Notes: generated by a model from the sequence alone, not told the origin. A stretch of DNA of 64,000 nt from Flavobacteriaceae bacterium (GCA_014075215.1 CP046177.1:1984501-2048500); one strand, 5' to 3'; counted from the stretch's first letter, positions 34,124-43,161 are shown. Numbers and translations: made by a program.

Positions 34124-34131
34124 TAAATTTG
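34124..34131 (+). promoter_or_regulatory. -7 element (TAAATTTG) for the bacteriocin-like gene
   Basis: A full match to TAnnTTTG 26 bp before the ATG at 34158. A canonical -33 TTG is not visible. Confidence 0.4.
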
Positions 34132-34157
34132 AATGGTATAACTTAAAATTATTTATT

Positions 34158-34349
34158 ATGAAATCATTAGATTTAAGTCAGATGGAAATTGTTACAGCTG
34201 GAGAATGTTACAGCTGTGGACAAGCTGTATTTATGGCAGCAGCAATGGGTAGTTGGTTTTTTGGAGGCATAGGAGCTGCTATAGGAGCAGGACTAGCTGC
34301 ACTAGGACCAAATTGTTTAGATATGCAAGATACAGGAGCATGTGAGTAA
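34158..34349 (+). CDS. Bacteriocin-like peptide with double-glycine-type leader
   Basis: A 63-aa precursor. The leader MKSLDLSQMEIVTAG has the pattern of C39-processed peptides (LS-x-x-E-[MI]-x-x-[IV]-x-G-G), with AG instead of GG. The mature part (about 48 residues) starts ECYSCGQAVFMAAAMGSW, has a glycine/alanine-rich hydrophobic core (FFGGIGAAIGAGLAAL) and four cysteines (CYSC, PNC, GAC). This fits a class II-like pore-forming bacteriocin or a peptide signal. Genes for a small protein, a four-TM protein, a thioredoxin-fold protein and a ruined C39 ABC exporter follow on the same strand. Confidence 0.65.
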   Translation: MKSLDLSQMEIVTAGECYSCGQAVFMAAAMGSWFFGGIGAAIGAGLAALGPNCLDMQDTGACE

Positions 34350-34388
34350 ATTTGAAGAAAACACCTAAGCATTTTTTATTTTGCTTAG

Positions 34389-34697
34389 GTGTTTATTAAA
34401 ATGATTACAATGGATTTAATGTTTGACTACTTAAAAAATGAAATTAAAGAAATTATTAGTATAAAATGTATTAAACAAGATATTAATAAATTAACTATTA
34501 AAAGTAATTATTATTACTTTAACTTAAAAAAACAAGAAAGCAACTACATTTTTTCTTATAATTGGAATTTCGGCATTTTAGGTAAATTTATTTTTAATAA
34601 AAAGTTCAATAATATGCTTGAAATTCTTAAAATAATCAAAGATTATTCTGATGAAAATAATATAATATTATCTACAATATATAAAAGCAAAAAATGA
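34389..34697 (+). CDS. Small protein of the bacteriocin-like cassette, possible immunity
   Basis: A 102-aa Lys/Ile/Asn-rich protein without signal peptide or membrane helix. I recognise no family. It overlaps the next gene by 4 bp (ATGA) and lies 39 bp after the peptide gene, the position where bacteriocin immunity genes are often found. Very AT-rich even for this genome. Confidence 0.5.
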   Translation: MFIKMITMDLMFDYLKNEIKEIISIKCIKQDINKLTIKSNYYYFNLKKQESNYIFSYNWNFGILGKFIFNKKFNNMLEILKIIKDYSDENNIILSTIYKSKK

Positions 34698-35323
34698 GAA
34701 ATAACTATATATTATTTTCATTCCTTGTGTTTTTAAATTTTATACTTGGCTATCTTTCAAAAGAACTTTTAAATTCTGATGAATTACTTTTAAACTTTCT
34801 AGGAGAAAATTTTTCTAAAGAACAACTTAATGGCTTTATATCAACTCAAAATAAAATTGAAAGATTAAGTTATCTATTTATACCTTTATTTTTATTTTTA
34901 AAAATTACAATTATCTCTTTCACTCTTGAAGTAGGAATTTTCTTTTTTGATAAAAAAATTAAATTTAAAAAGTTATTTAACATAGTTGTGAAAGCAGAAT
35001 TCATATTCTTATTAGTCATTATCTCTAAAACCGTTTGGTTTTACTATTTTCAATCAAACTATACAATTCAAGATTTACAACACTTTCATCCGCTTTCTGC
35101 TTTAAATATTGTTGGATATCAAGGTTTAGAAACTTGGTTTATCTACCCTTTTCAAGTTATAAATATTTTTGAATTAGTTTATTGGTTACTTCTAGGTCAT
35201 ATGATTAGTAAAGATATAAACTCTAATTTAGATAAAGCAATGACAATAGTTGCAAGTAGTTATGGTTTAGGCTTACTAATTTGGGTAGTTGTTGTTATGT
35301 TTTACAATTTAAATATGAGTTAA
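34694..35323 (+). CDS. Multi-pass membrane protein of the bacteriocin-like cassette
   Basis: A 209-aa protein with about five hydrophobic segments (residues ~5-20, 55-80, 97-115, 150-172, 180-205). No family recognised; YIP1-like topology is conceivable. It overlaps the preceding gene by 4 bp and is 3 bp from the following thioredoxin-fold gene, so it belongs to the operon. A role in immunity or export would fit the context. Confidence 0.5.
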   Translation: MRNNYILFSFLVFLNFILGYLSKELLNSDELLLNFLGENFSKEQLNGFISTQNKIERLSYLFIPLFLFLKITIISFTLEVGIFFFDKKIKFKKLFNIVVKAEFIFLLVIISKTVWFYYFQSNYTIQDLQHFHPLSALNIVGYQGLETWFIYPFQVINIFELVYWLLLGHMISKDINSNLDKAMTIVASSYGLGLLIWVVVVMFYNLNMS

Positions 35324-35326
35324 ATT

Positions 35327-35854
35327 ATGAATAAAAAAAAGATACTACTTATAATCATTTTTTGTATAGTTTGCCTACTATCTTATTTAGGGTATAGTAT
35401 TATTATAAAATCAAAAGAAAAAAATGAGATTGCTAAGCAAATACAAACTATTCCAAAGTTTGAATTAAAAACATTAGAAAATATTTCATTTACAAACTCA
35501 AATTTACAAACTAATATCTCTACTATTTTCATTTACTTTAATAGTGAATGTGATTTTTGTCATCACGAAGCAGAAAGTATAAGTCAAAATAAAAATAAGT
35601 TTAAAAAAGTTCAATTTATTTTTGTTTCAACAGAAAATATTGACACTATCAAACAGTTTTCAGAAAAACACAAATTAAACAATCAATCCAATATAACTTT
35701 TTTATATGATAGTGATTACCATTTTACTAATAAATTTGATGCTCAATCTATTCCGTATATTTTAATCTATAATAAAAATAAAGAGTTAATCAAAAAGCAT
35801 AATGGTCAAATAAATGCTAACGGAATTTTAAGGGTATTAAATCAAAATGACTAA
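35327..35854 (+). CDS. Membrane-anchored thioredoxin-fold protein
   Basis: A 175-aa protein with an N-terminal membrane anchor (ILLIIIFCIVCLLSYLGYSI) and a periplasmic TlpA/AhpC-like domain: IFIYFNSECDFCHHEAESI carries a C-x-x-C motif (CDFC) near residue 72, and the cis-Pro loop is DAQSIPYILIY near residue 146. Such proteins often sit in C39-exporter bacteriocin operons, where they could form disulfides in Cys-containing peptides such as the one at 34158. Its stop overlaps the start of the broken exporter gene. Confidence 0.7.
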   Translation: MNKKKILLIIIFCIVCLLSYLGYSIIIKSKEKNEIAKQIQTIPKFELKTLENISFTNSNLQTNISTIFIYFNSECDFCHHEAESISQNKNKFKKVQFIFVSTENIDTIKQFSEKHKLNNQSNITFLYDSDYHFTNKFDAQSIPYILIYNKNKELIKKHNGQINANGILRVLNQND

Positions 35855-36199
35855 AACAATAAATACGTCTCAGAAATACCTACAACAAACTTTTACAATG
35901 CAACACGACCAATCTGATTGTGGTCTTTATATAAAAAGCCAAAAATTCTACTATTAGACGAGTTTACCTCTGCAATGGATAGAAAAACAGAGTAGTTTGT
36001 TTTAGATTTGTTGAATAAGTTAAAATCTGAATTGACAATAATTTTTATTTCTCACAGATTACATTCTTTACCGAAAATTGCTGACCGAATTTATGTTTTG
36101 GAAAACGGGATTATTACTAACTTTGGGAATCACGAAAAACTTATGGAATCAAAAAATTTTTATAGTGAATTCTGGACTGATTTGGGGCTTGAATCATGA
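35847..36199 (+). pseudogene. Deleted remnant of a C39 peptidase-containing ABC exporter
   Basis: The ATG at 35847 opens MTKTINTSQKYLQQ, and MQHDQSDCG follows, the catalytic-cysteine start of C39 peptidase-ABC transporters (usually ~730 aa). After a few codons the sequence jumps into the ATPase domain in another frame: PKILLLDEFTSAMD (Walker B and D-loop), a stop at TE*F, then FISHRLHSLPKIADRIYVLENG (H-loop) to the C-terminus. Most of the peptidase, all membrane helices and Walker A are deleted (roughly 1.8 kb), so the exporter cannot work. The peptide would need another exporter. Confidence 0.8.
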
Positions 36200-36217
36200 A
36201 CTGAATAACGCCCAGTT

Positions 36218-36351
36218 GCCAACATTGTATAAAAATAATAGCGGTTTAATCGCTAAAATGAAACAAAGTAAATATAAAAAGGGTCTGTGATTATCCGAAA
36301 AGTAAGTGCGACAAAATCCGCTACTATTCTTATACGAGACCGTTGGTAGCC
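36218..36351 (+). repeat. attC-like imperfect inverted repeat, site F
   Basis: The left arm is gccaac + 4 nt (ATTG) + tataaaaataatagcgg; the right arm inward is ccaac + 7 nt (GGTCTCG) + tataagaatagtagcgg. It shares its centre with sites K and C. IS copy 3 starts 5 bp after it. Confidence 0.75.
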
Positions 36352-36371
36352 ATTATGACCCGTCCTGAAAT

Positions 36372-36767
36372 ATGTATACAAAAAACAACAAGTATATGTA
36401 TAAAAATGATGGATATGTAAGACGTTATAGTGAGAGTTTTAAACTCAAAGTATTAGCAGAACTTACCAAAGGAAACCATTCCAAAAGACAAATTGCCTTA
36501 ACTTACGGCATACAATCTAGTACGATAAACGTATGGATTAAAAAATATGACCGTAAAGATTTAATGAACACCCGTGTAACCGTGCAAACAGACGACGAAT
36601 TATCCCGTATTAAAGCCCTTCAAAAAGAGCTAAAACAACTCAAAGATCTTCTTATTAAAAAGGATCTAGATAAACTTGTGAATGATAGTTATCTTGAAGT
36701 AGCTGCTGAAAATCTTGGCTATAAAAATGTTGAAGAATTAAAAAAAAACTTAAACATAAAGCCTTAA
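36372..36767 (+). CDS. IS3-family transposase OrfA, copy 3
   Basis: 131-aa HTH protein identical to the other copies. The run of nine A at 36740-36748 allows a -1 slip into a frame that continues without a stop into orfB at 36767, giving an OrfAB fusion. Confidence 0.92.
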   Translation: MYTKNNKYMYKNDGYVRRYSESFKLKVLAELTKGNHSKRQIALTYGIQSSTINVWIKKYDRKDLMNTRVTVQTDDELSRIKALQKELKQLKDLLIKKDLDKLVNDSYLEVAAENLGYKNVEELKKNLNIKP

Positions 36768-37624
36768 TGAAAATAGCACCGATTAATAGAAAAAAAAGAA
36801 GGTACGCCATCGCTACTATTTGTAATGCTTTCGAGTTAAAAAGAGATGCTTATTACAAATATCAAAAAAGGTTTGTTCTTAAAAAACAAATAGAACAAAA
36901 TGTAATAATGCTTGTTAAAAAAAGCAGGAAAACATTACCCAGAGAAGGTACTAGAAAGCTAATGAAATCCTTACATAATGATTTTAGGAAACAGAATATA
37001 AATATAGGTAGAGACCAGTTATTTAGAATCTTAAAAGAAAATAATTTGTTAATTAGAAGGAAAAAATATTCTTCTAAAACAACCAACTCTTACCATCGTT
37101 TTTATAAATATAAAAATATCATAAAAGACCTGATCATTAATAGACCTAACCAAGTTTGGGCTTCGGATATTACCTATATAAGAACTATAAATGGATTTTG
37201 TTATTTAGCACTTATTACTGATATGTATTCAAGAAAAATAGTAGGCTATGATATTAGTGATAGTTTAGAACTTAAAGGCTGTGTTAGAGCTTTAAATAAA
37301 GCTATTTATCAAACTAAAAATACCGAAGAAATCATACATCATTCTGATAGAGGAATACAATATTGTAGCAATGTTTATACTCAAATTTTGAAAAGAAAAA
37401 AGATACAAATCAGTATGACCCAAGAAAATCATTGCTACGAAAACGCAATGGCCGAAAGAGTTAACGGAATTTTAAAAGATGAATTCTTCCTCGACCAAAC
37501 ATTTACAAATATCAATCACGCCAAAAAAGCAACAAAAAATGCAATCAAATTATATAATAATAAAAGATTACATTTATCTTTAGATTATAAAACACCTAAT
37601 TACGTGCACAAAAATGTAGCATAA
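36767..37624 (+). CDS. IS3-family transposase OrfB, copy 3
   Basis: 285 aa, DDE integrase core intact, identical to copies 2 and 4. Starts at the TAATG overlap with orfA. Confidence 0.93.
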   Translation: MKIAPINRKKRRYAIATICNAFELKRDAYYKYQKRFVLKKQIEQNVIMLVKKSRKTLPREGTRKLMKSLHNDFRKQNINIGRDQLFRILKENNLLIRRKKYSSKTTNSYHRFYKYKNIIKDLIINRPNQVWASDITYIRTINGFCYLALITDMYSRKIVGYDISDSLELKGCVRALNKAIYQTKNTEEIIHHSDRGIQYCSNVYTQILKRKKIQISMTQENHCYENAMAERVNGILKDEFFLDQTFTNINHAKKATKNAIKLYNNKRLHLSLDYKTPNYVHKNVA

Positions 37625-37664
37625 ATTTTAATAATTAACTGTAGCCCTATTTTAGGACGAGACA

Positions 37665-37814
37665 TTAGAACCGAGTAAACAGAGTGAATTTAAGACCATC
37701 CGATTTACGGAATTAGCACAAAAAAAAGAAAAACACTCTCTGGAAAAGTTAAAAAGTGGAAACCTAAAAAGTCGAAACCGTGGAAAAACCACACGAAGAA
37801 TAGCGGCTAATTAA
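37665..37814 (+). pseudogene. 49-codon 3' remnant of a gene cut at IS copy 3
   Basis: The frame is open from the IS end to TAA at 37812 and encodes a Lys/Arg-rich tail (LEPSKQSEFKTIRFTELA ... RRIAAN). It has no start of its own. The identity of the parent gene is unknown. Confidence 0.35.
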
Positions 37815-37851
37815 ATTGTTCTTCTAACTAATTTTATAAAACAAATATATT

Positions 37852-38172
37852 ATGAAAAATTTATTTTTATCAGTAGTATTATTACTAACAGTTTCATTTA
37901 CTTTTGCAACAAATGATGTAGAAAAAGATTCAACATTTGATGTTGCAATTGTTGAAATGACCAATTATGCAGAATTAGCAAGTGTTGATTTTACAATGAA
38001 CAGTGATATATCTTACTCTATCTCATCAGAAGCAGAAGCGGCAATTTGTGGCTTTACTTTTTCTTGGGACACTGACGAATTTGGTTCAGGAAGTACTTGG
38101 GTTGATTGTTCTGACGACACATTTGGGTCTTTTAGCGATTTTATGGATGTAATAATGGCATGGTTCTTTTAA
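37852..38172 (+). CDS. Small secreted acidic protein of unknown function
   Basis: A 106-aa protein with a Sec signal peptide (MKNLFLSVVLLLTVSFTFAT). The mature part is acidic and Ser/Thr-rich with two cysteines (AAICGFTFSWD and WVDCSDD) and ends in aromatic residues (DVIMAWFF). I recognise no family. It is followed on the same strand by GLPGLI and TonB-type outer-membrane genes in one cassette (closing site G). It may be a peptide handled by these proteins, which is inference from gene order alone. Confidence 0.55.
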   Translation: MKNLFLSVVLLLTVSFTFATNDVEKDSTFDVAIVEMTNYAELASVDFTMNSDISYSISSEAEAAICGFTFSWDTDEFGSGSTWVDCSDDTFGSFSDFMDVIMAWFF

Positions 38173-38246
38173 TAAGAGTTTGTGTTTTAATAGTTAAAAT
38201 ATAGGGTTGGTAAAAATTATCAACCCTATTAAAAAAAAAATAAAAA

Positions 38247-39047
38247 ATGAGACTCTTATTAATATTATTTAGTATCCCTTTTGTTGCTTTATCGCAAATT
38301 GAAAAAGGGTACATTGAATACAATTATCAAGTACCTGCTGAAAAGGTGATTATTAAAAATGCAATTCTTGAATTTAGCAATAATAAATCTTTATTCATAT
38401 ACAATAGAACTGATTTACTTAAAAATGATAACTCTGGAATAAAATCTGAAGGCACAAACGTTAAAGCTAGTTTCAGCATTTCTGACGATTATGGCACACA
38501 AGTATATAGAGATTTTACTAATAAAATTATAATAAATAGATTTGCAAGAATCAATAAGTTATTTAATCCTTTTAAAGTTGAAGATAATTGGATAGCTATC
38601 AATTGGGGAATTAAAGACGAATACAAACAAATTGGAAAATTTAAAGCACAAAAAGCTATAGGTGTGTATAGGGGAAGGACATATACAGCTTGGTTTACTG
38701 AAGAAATACCTTTGCCATATGGACCTTGGAAATTATTTGGTCTTCCGGGACTTATTTTAGAAGCAGAAGATTCTGAAAAGATGTTTAAGGTAGAATTTAA
38801 AAGCATAAAATATCCTTGTAAATGTGATTTCATTATTAAAAAACCAACTACAGAAGAATCAAAAACCCTCAAGGAGTATGTTGAATTTAGAGATAACTAT
38901 AATGATTATGTTTTTAAAAAAATGAAATCTAAACTACCAAGAAATATTGCAAATAAAATGAGGCAAATACCAAAAAAAGGTCATAAGAGAAAATATAGAG
39001 GTGAAAAAGTATATGAATGGGAAACAGAAGAGAAAAAAGACAAATAG
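38247..39047 (+). CDS. GLPGLI family protein
   Basis: A 266-aa secreted protein with an N-terminal signal (MRLLLILFSIPFVALSQ). The family hallmark is present: PLPYGPWKLFGLPGLILEAED near residue 158, and AWFTEEIPLPYGPW just before is also typical. The function of GLPGLI proteins is unknown; they are Bacteroidota-specific and frequently sit next to TonB-type outer-membrane proteins, as here. It overlaps the next gene by 31 bp. Confidence 0.88.
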   Translation: MRLLLILFSIPFVALSQIEKGYIEYNYQVPAEKVIIKNAILEFSNNKSLFIYNRTDLLKNDNSGIKSEGTNVKASFSISDDYGTQVYRDFTNKIIINRFARINKLFNPFKVEDNWIAINWGIKDEYKQIGKFKAQKAIGVYRGRTYTAWFTEEIPLPYGPWKLFGLPGLILEAEDSEKMFKVEFKSIKYPCKCDFIIKKPTTEESKTLKEYVEFRDNYNDYVFKKMKSKLPRNIANKMRQIPKKGHKRKYRGEKVYEWETEEKKDK

Positions 39048-41707
39048 TATTTTCAATTGCATTTATATTCTTCCTGTTTTCAACATCAGTTTCTGCTCAA
39101 ATTAAAATAAGTGGTTTTGTGAAAGATAGCACAAAAGTAAGAGGAGTTTTTGCAAACGTAGTTTTAAAAACAAGTGTTGATAATTCTATCATAACATATG
39201 TTATAACAAATAATGACGGTAGTTACTCTTTAAAAATTAAAGAAACCGGGAAATTCAATTTGATTTTCTCTGCTCTTTCATTTGAAACAAAAATAATTCC
39301 ATTAACAATAAAAGGCACAGAAAAAAACATCAATATTGATGTTTTTTTAAATTCTAAAACTGTTAAACTCAATGAAGTTATTATACAAGCAAACAAGCCA
39401 ATAACAGTCAAAAAAGATACTGTTATTTTTAATGTAAAATCCTTTTTACAAGGTAACGAACAAGTAGTGGAAGATTTACTAAAAAAAATACCAGGATTAA
39501 CGGTAGAAAGTGATGGGACAATAAAAATAGGTAATAAAGAAATAGAAAAAGTAATGGTAGATAGCGATGACTTCTTTGAAAGAGGTTACAAAATTCTAAC
39601 AAAAAATATGCCACCAGACCAAATCGATAAAATTGAATTATTACAAAGATATTCAAACAACAAGTTGCTTAAAAATGTAGAAGAAAGTGATAAGGTCGCT
39701 TTAAACCTTGTATTAAAAGAAGATGCAAAAAGAATTTGGTTTGGAAACATTAATTTAGGTTATGATATTACATTAAATAACAGATACAAAATTAGTAGTA
39801 ATTTAATGAATTTTGGTAAGAAAAATAAATATTATTTTCTCACTAATTTTAACAATGTTGGTTATAATGTCACAGGCGATATTAATCATTTAATACGTCC
39901 TTTTCTCTATGGAGAACCAGCAAGTATTGGCGACAATCAAAGCGTAAATACATTAATCAACTTAAATTGTTTTACACCAAACTTTAAAGCATCAAGAACC
40001 AATTTTAATAATACAGAATTGGCATCATTAAATGCAATTTTCACCTTATCTAAAAAAGTAAAACTAAAAACACTTGGGTTTTTTAATTGGGATGAAAATG
40101 ATTTTTTTAGAAATTCCGCTCAAAATTTTAATATTAACGGAATAGAATTTACAAACACCGAGGATTTTGTATTACGGAAAAAGAAATTTATAGGTTTCGG
40201 AAAAATAGATTTAACCTATGATATTTCAAAAACTAAAATGCTTGAAGTAACAACAAAATATAACAATCAAGATACTGAAAATACAAGTAATTTGAATTTT
40301 AATAGCCAACAAACAGTAGAAATTTTAAAAGACAGAAACACCTTATTTGACCAAAAAATCATATACACAAATAAATTTAAAGACAACAAGGTTTTCCTGC
40401 TTACAGGACGATATATAAACGAAAAAACACCTCAAAACTATACAATCAATCAATTTTTCTATCAAGATTTATTTCCGAGTTTTATCAATACAAATAATGT
40501 GCAACAATTAAGTGAAAACAAAATGCAGTTTGCTGATTTTGAAGCACATTTATTAGATAGAAAAGAAAACGATAATTTATTAGAATTACAATTTGGAAAC
40601 GAGTATAGAAAAGACGAATTGTTATCTTCCTTTTTGTTAAAAGAAGACAATGCTATTTTAGAAACACCGACAGATTATCAAAACATAACGACATACTCTG
40701 TAAACAATTTATATTTCACATCAAAATACAGAATAAAATTGAAAGATGTTGCAATTACAGGAAAATTAGATTTTCATCAATTATTCAATCAGTTAGTACA
40801 AAATAATAAAACAGAGCAACAACCTTTTTTTATAAATCCAACCGTAGGTTTAGATTGGAAAATAAACAATAAAAACAGAATACGAACCTCGTATTCCTAT
40901 AACACCACAAATGCTAAAATTTTAGATGTTTACAATAATTTTGTTTTAACAGATTTTCGTTCTTTCTCAAAAGGAATAGAAACGTTTAATCAATTAAATG
41001 CTTCAACTGTGTTTTTAAATTATCAATTAGGTAATTGGAGTGATGTGTTTTTTGCTAATACATCCATTATTTACAGTAAGAATTTTGATTTTTTTTCAAC
41101 AAACTCTTTTATAACTCAGAATTACTCACAAGCAGAAAAAATTATTATTAAAGACAGAGAAATTCTATCTATTAATACTAATATTGACAGATATTTTAAA
41201 TCTTTATCATCAAACTTAAAATTAAATTTAGGTTATTCAAAATCAAATTATAAAAATGTAGTTAACAATTCTGTATTACGAGAAGTGAAATCGACTAATT
41301 ATAATTACGGTTTTGAAATTCGTTCTGCTTTTAAAGGTTTTTTTAATTACAATATTGGTTCAAAATGGACAGTAAACGAAATAAAAACTACTATAAATAA
41401 CTCATTTACAAATAACGAATTGTTTTTAGATTTGCTTTTTGAGATTAATGATAATTTAAATTTCCAAATTCAAAATGAACGTTATTTTTTCGGAAATATA
41501 GATTCAGAAAATAACACTTATTATTTTTCGGATATCGAAGCGAGATATACTTTAAAAGAAAATAAATTAAGTTTTTCATTGTCGGGTAAAAATCTGTTTA
41601 ACACAAATACTTTTAGAACATATTCAATCAGTGATATTAGCACATCAACAACCGAATATAGATTACTACCAAGATATGTGCTTTTAAAAATGGAATATAG
41701 GTTTTAG
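39017..41707 (+). CDS. TonB-dependent receptor-like outer-membrane protein with CarboxypepD_reg-like domain
   Basis: An 896-aa protein: signal peptide (FSIAFIFFLFSTSVSAQ), a carboxypeptidase-regulatory-like beta-sandwich (about 28-120; ISGFVKDSTKVRGVFANVVL), a plug-like domain (KIPGLTVESDGTIKIGNKEI), and a long outer-membrane barrel ending in an aromatic C-terminus (LLKMEYRF). It is the standard length for this Bacteroidota family. No SusD-like partner is present, so it is not a PUL receptor; it may export or take up the small protein at 37852. It overlaps the GLPGLI gene by 31 bp. Confidence 0.85.
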   Translation: MGNRREKRQIVFSIAFIFFLFSTSVSAQIKISGFVKDSTKVRGVFANVVLKTSVDNSIITYVITNNDGSYSLKIKETGKFNLIFSALSFETKIIPLTIKGTEKNINIDVFLNSKTVKLNEVIIQANKPITVKKDTVIFNVKSFLQGNEQVVEDLLKKIPGLTVESDGTIKIGNKEIEKVMVDSDDFFERGYKILTKNMPPDQIDKIELLQRYSNNKLLKNVEESDKVALNLVLKEDAKRIWFGNINLGYDITLNNRYKISSNLMNFGKKNKYYFLTNFNNVGYNVTGDINHLIRPFLYGEPASIGDNQSVNTLINLNCFTPNFKASRTNFNNTELASLNAIFTLSKKVKLKTLGFFNWDENDFFRNSAQNFNINGIEFTNTEDFVLRKKKFIGFGKIDLTYDISKTKMLEVTTKYNNQDTENTSNLNFNSQQTVEILKDRNTLFDQKIIYTNKFKDNKVFLLTGRYINEKTPQNYTINQFFYQDLFPSFINTNNVQQLSENKMQFADFEAHLLDRKENDNLLELQFGNEYRKDELLSSFLLKEDNAILETPTDYQNITTYSVNNLYFTSKYRIKLKDVAITGKLDFHQLFNQLVQNNKTEQQPFFINPTVGLDWKINNKNRIRTSYSYNTTNAKILDVYNNFVLTDFRSFSKGIETFNQLNASTVFLNYQLGNWSDVFFANTSIIYSKNFDFFSTNSFITQNYSQAEKIIIKDREILSINTNIDRYFKSLSSNLKLNLGYSKSNYKNVVNNSVLREVKSTNYNYGFEIRSAFKGFFNYNIGSKWTVNEIKTTINNSFTNNELFLDLLFEINDNLNFQIQNERYFFGNIDSENNTYYFSDIEARYTLKENKLSFSLSGKNLFNTNTFRTYSISDISTSTTEYRLLPRYVLLKMEYRF

Positions 41708-41728
41708 CTTTATGGAATATCAACAACG

Positions 41729-41865
41729 GCTACCAACACGGTATAAAAATAATAGCGGGTTTTGTGCTAAATTCAAAGTGAGTATCTTTGTACAAAGTTT
41801 AGTGATAAATTGAAAGGCAAGTGCTTTTAAATCCGCTACTATTCTTATACAACAACGTTGTAAAT
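41729..41865 (+). repeat. attC-like imperfect inverted repeat, site G
   Basis: The left arm is gctaccaac + 4 nt (ACGG) + tataaaaataatagcgg; the right arm inward is ttacaac + 7 nt (GTTGTTG) + tataagaatagtagcgg. Plus polarity. Confidence 0.72.
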
Positions 41866-41895
41866 AATGCTGAAACTCACTCAAAAAGATAAAAT

Positions 41896-42441
41896 GTGGA
41901 AACAGTAATTATAATCTTAATAGTTGGATTTATTCTTTATCAACTTTTCAAATTCTTTGCAAGTGAGGAAAAGACAGTCAAGAAAAATAGAATTGAAACG
42001 AATAAAAAAGTTCTTGAACAAAAGGAGGAAATTGAAGGCAATCAAAAGAGAAAAAGCTATACGACTGAATTTCAAAAATCGATGATGCGACTGAATACGA
42101 CTTTGGTTAATTCTGCCAAGAGTGAGTTTGAGGAATTTAACCTGAACGAATACTCGATTGAGCAAAAATTTGACTGGTTCTACGTCATATCTTTCGGATT
42201 TAAAAACAGAATTTTGAGCTATAATTTTGTTTTGGAAACAGAATCAAAAGAATTGGAAAACCCAATGTTCACTGAAATGAATGCAAAAGTAATTGTTTAC
42301 CCAAGTTCGGTGCTGATTAAAAATGAGGATGAATTTAAGAAAGCTTACGAATTAGAAAAGTCATTTTCAATTCTAACTGACATTAAGAAATCATTGGAGC
42401 ACGATGAGTATTTGAAAAAAACATCAATACCAAGCGACTGA
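41896..42441 (+). CDS. Membrane-anchored protein of unknown function
   Basis: A 181-aa protein with one N-terminal membrane helix (VIIILIVGFILYQLFKFF), a charged coiled-coil stretch (residues ~28-60) and a cytoplasmic domain (FDWFYVISFGFKNRILSYN). No family recognised. The start is GTG at 41896; the ATG two bases upstream leads to an immediate stop in another frame. Two further genes (an antitoxin/toxin pair) precede the closing site H. Confidence 0.5.
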   Translation: METVIIILIVGFILYQLFKFFASEEKTVKKNRIETNKKVLEQKEEIEGNQKRKSYTTEFQKSMMRLNTTLVNSAKSEFEEFNLNEYSIEQKFDWFYVISFGFKNRILSYNFVLETESKELENPMFTEMNAKVIVYPSSVLIKNEDEFKKAYELEKSFSILTDIKKSLEHDEYLKKTSIPSD

Positions 42442-42508
42442 TTTTTAAATAAACTGAATGGAAAAGCAACGTACGATAATTTGATTATATTGCATAAAAA
42501 CAAAAAGA

Positions 42509-42754
42509 ATGGGAAGTTTAACTATTTCAAATAAAACTCTAGATAAATATTTCGGCTATTTGAAAAACTTAGATAATAATAGTAAAAAAAGTTTAATTAT
42601 TAAATTAACTAAATCAATACAAACAAAATCAAAAAAACCATTTGACATCAAATCGGTCTTTGGTGCTTGGCAAGACCATAGAACTTCAGACGAAATAATT
42701 AATGAAATCAAATCTGCTAGAGTTGATAAACGAAATAATTTGAGTTTAGAATGA
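42509..42754 (+). CDS. Antitoxin of a VapBC-type pair
   Basis: An 81-aa protein whose C-terminal end (FGAWQDHRTSDEIINEIKSA) resembles antitoxins that pair with PIN toxins in Bacteroidota. The N-terminal half is Lys-rich and may bind DNA for autorepression. The last codons overlap the toxin start by 4 bp (ATGA), the classic coupling of type II TA operons. Confidence 0.75.
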   Translation: MGSLTISNKTLDKYFGYLKNLDNNSKKSLIIKLTKSIQTKSKKPFDIKSVFGAWQDHRTSDEIINEIKSARVDKRNNLSLE

Positions 42755-43149
42755 AATATTTATTAGATACGAATATCTGCATTCACCTATTTCGTGGAAA
42801 ATTTAACGTAATAGAAAAATTTCAAGAAATAAATCTCAATGACTGCGCAATTTCAGAAATCACTCTTGCGGAACTAATCTTTGGTGCAGAGAATAGTCCT
42901 AACCCAAAAAAGAACTTTAAAATAGTTGATCAATTCTCGGAACAAGTTAAAATCCTTCCAATTTTTAATTCAATACGGATTTATGCAAAAGAGAAAGTCC
43001 GTTTAAGAAAAAAGGGAATAATGATTAGCGATTTCGACTTATTTATTGGTTCTACTGCAATTGCAAATGAATTGACTATGGTTACGGAAAATGTGAAAGA
43101 GTTTAAACGAATTTTAGGTATTGAAATTGAAAACTGGGTACAAAGATGA
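42751..43149 (+). CDS. VapC-type PIN-domain ribonuclease toxin
   Basis: A 132-aa PIN domain, usual VapC length. The acidic residues are in place: MKYLLDTNICIHLFRG (Asp6), SEITLAELIFGAE (Glu near residue 42), and SDFDLFIGSTAIAN (Asp near residue 92). VapC toxins cut tRNA or rRNA. Site H begins 12 bp after the stop, so this TA pair could also stabilise the array, as TA cassettes do in large integrons. Confidence 0.88.
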   Translation: MKYLLDTNICIHLFRGKFNVIEKFQEINLNDCAISEITLAELIFGAENSPNPKKNFKIVDQFSEQVKILPIFNSIRIYAKEKVRLRKKGIMISDFDLFIGSTAIANELTMVTENVKEFKRILGIEIENWVQR

Positions 43150-43161
43150 GGAAGGCACTAT

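Larger units (their letters stand above)
36356..37664 (+). mobile_element. IS3-family element, copy 3
   Basis: 1,309 bp in plus orientation. tta occurs on both sides (36353-36355 and 37665-37667), a 3-bp target duplication as expected of IS3-family elements. This is the only copy here with intact flanks, so it records a simple insertion next to site F. Confidence 0.93.

Noticed and set aside
36372..37624. orfA and orfB as a frameshift-broken single gene
   Set aside because: All four copies have the same arrangement, and the nine-A run with an open -1 frame fits programmed frameshifting in IS3-family elements.
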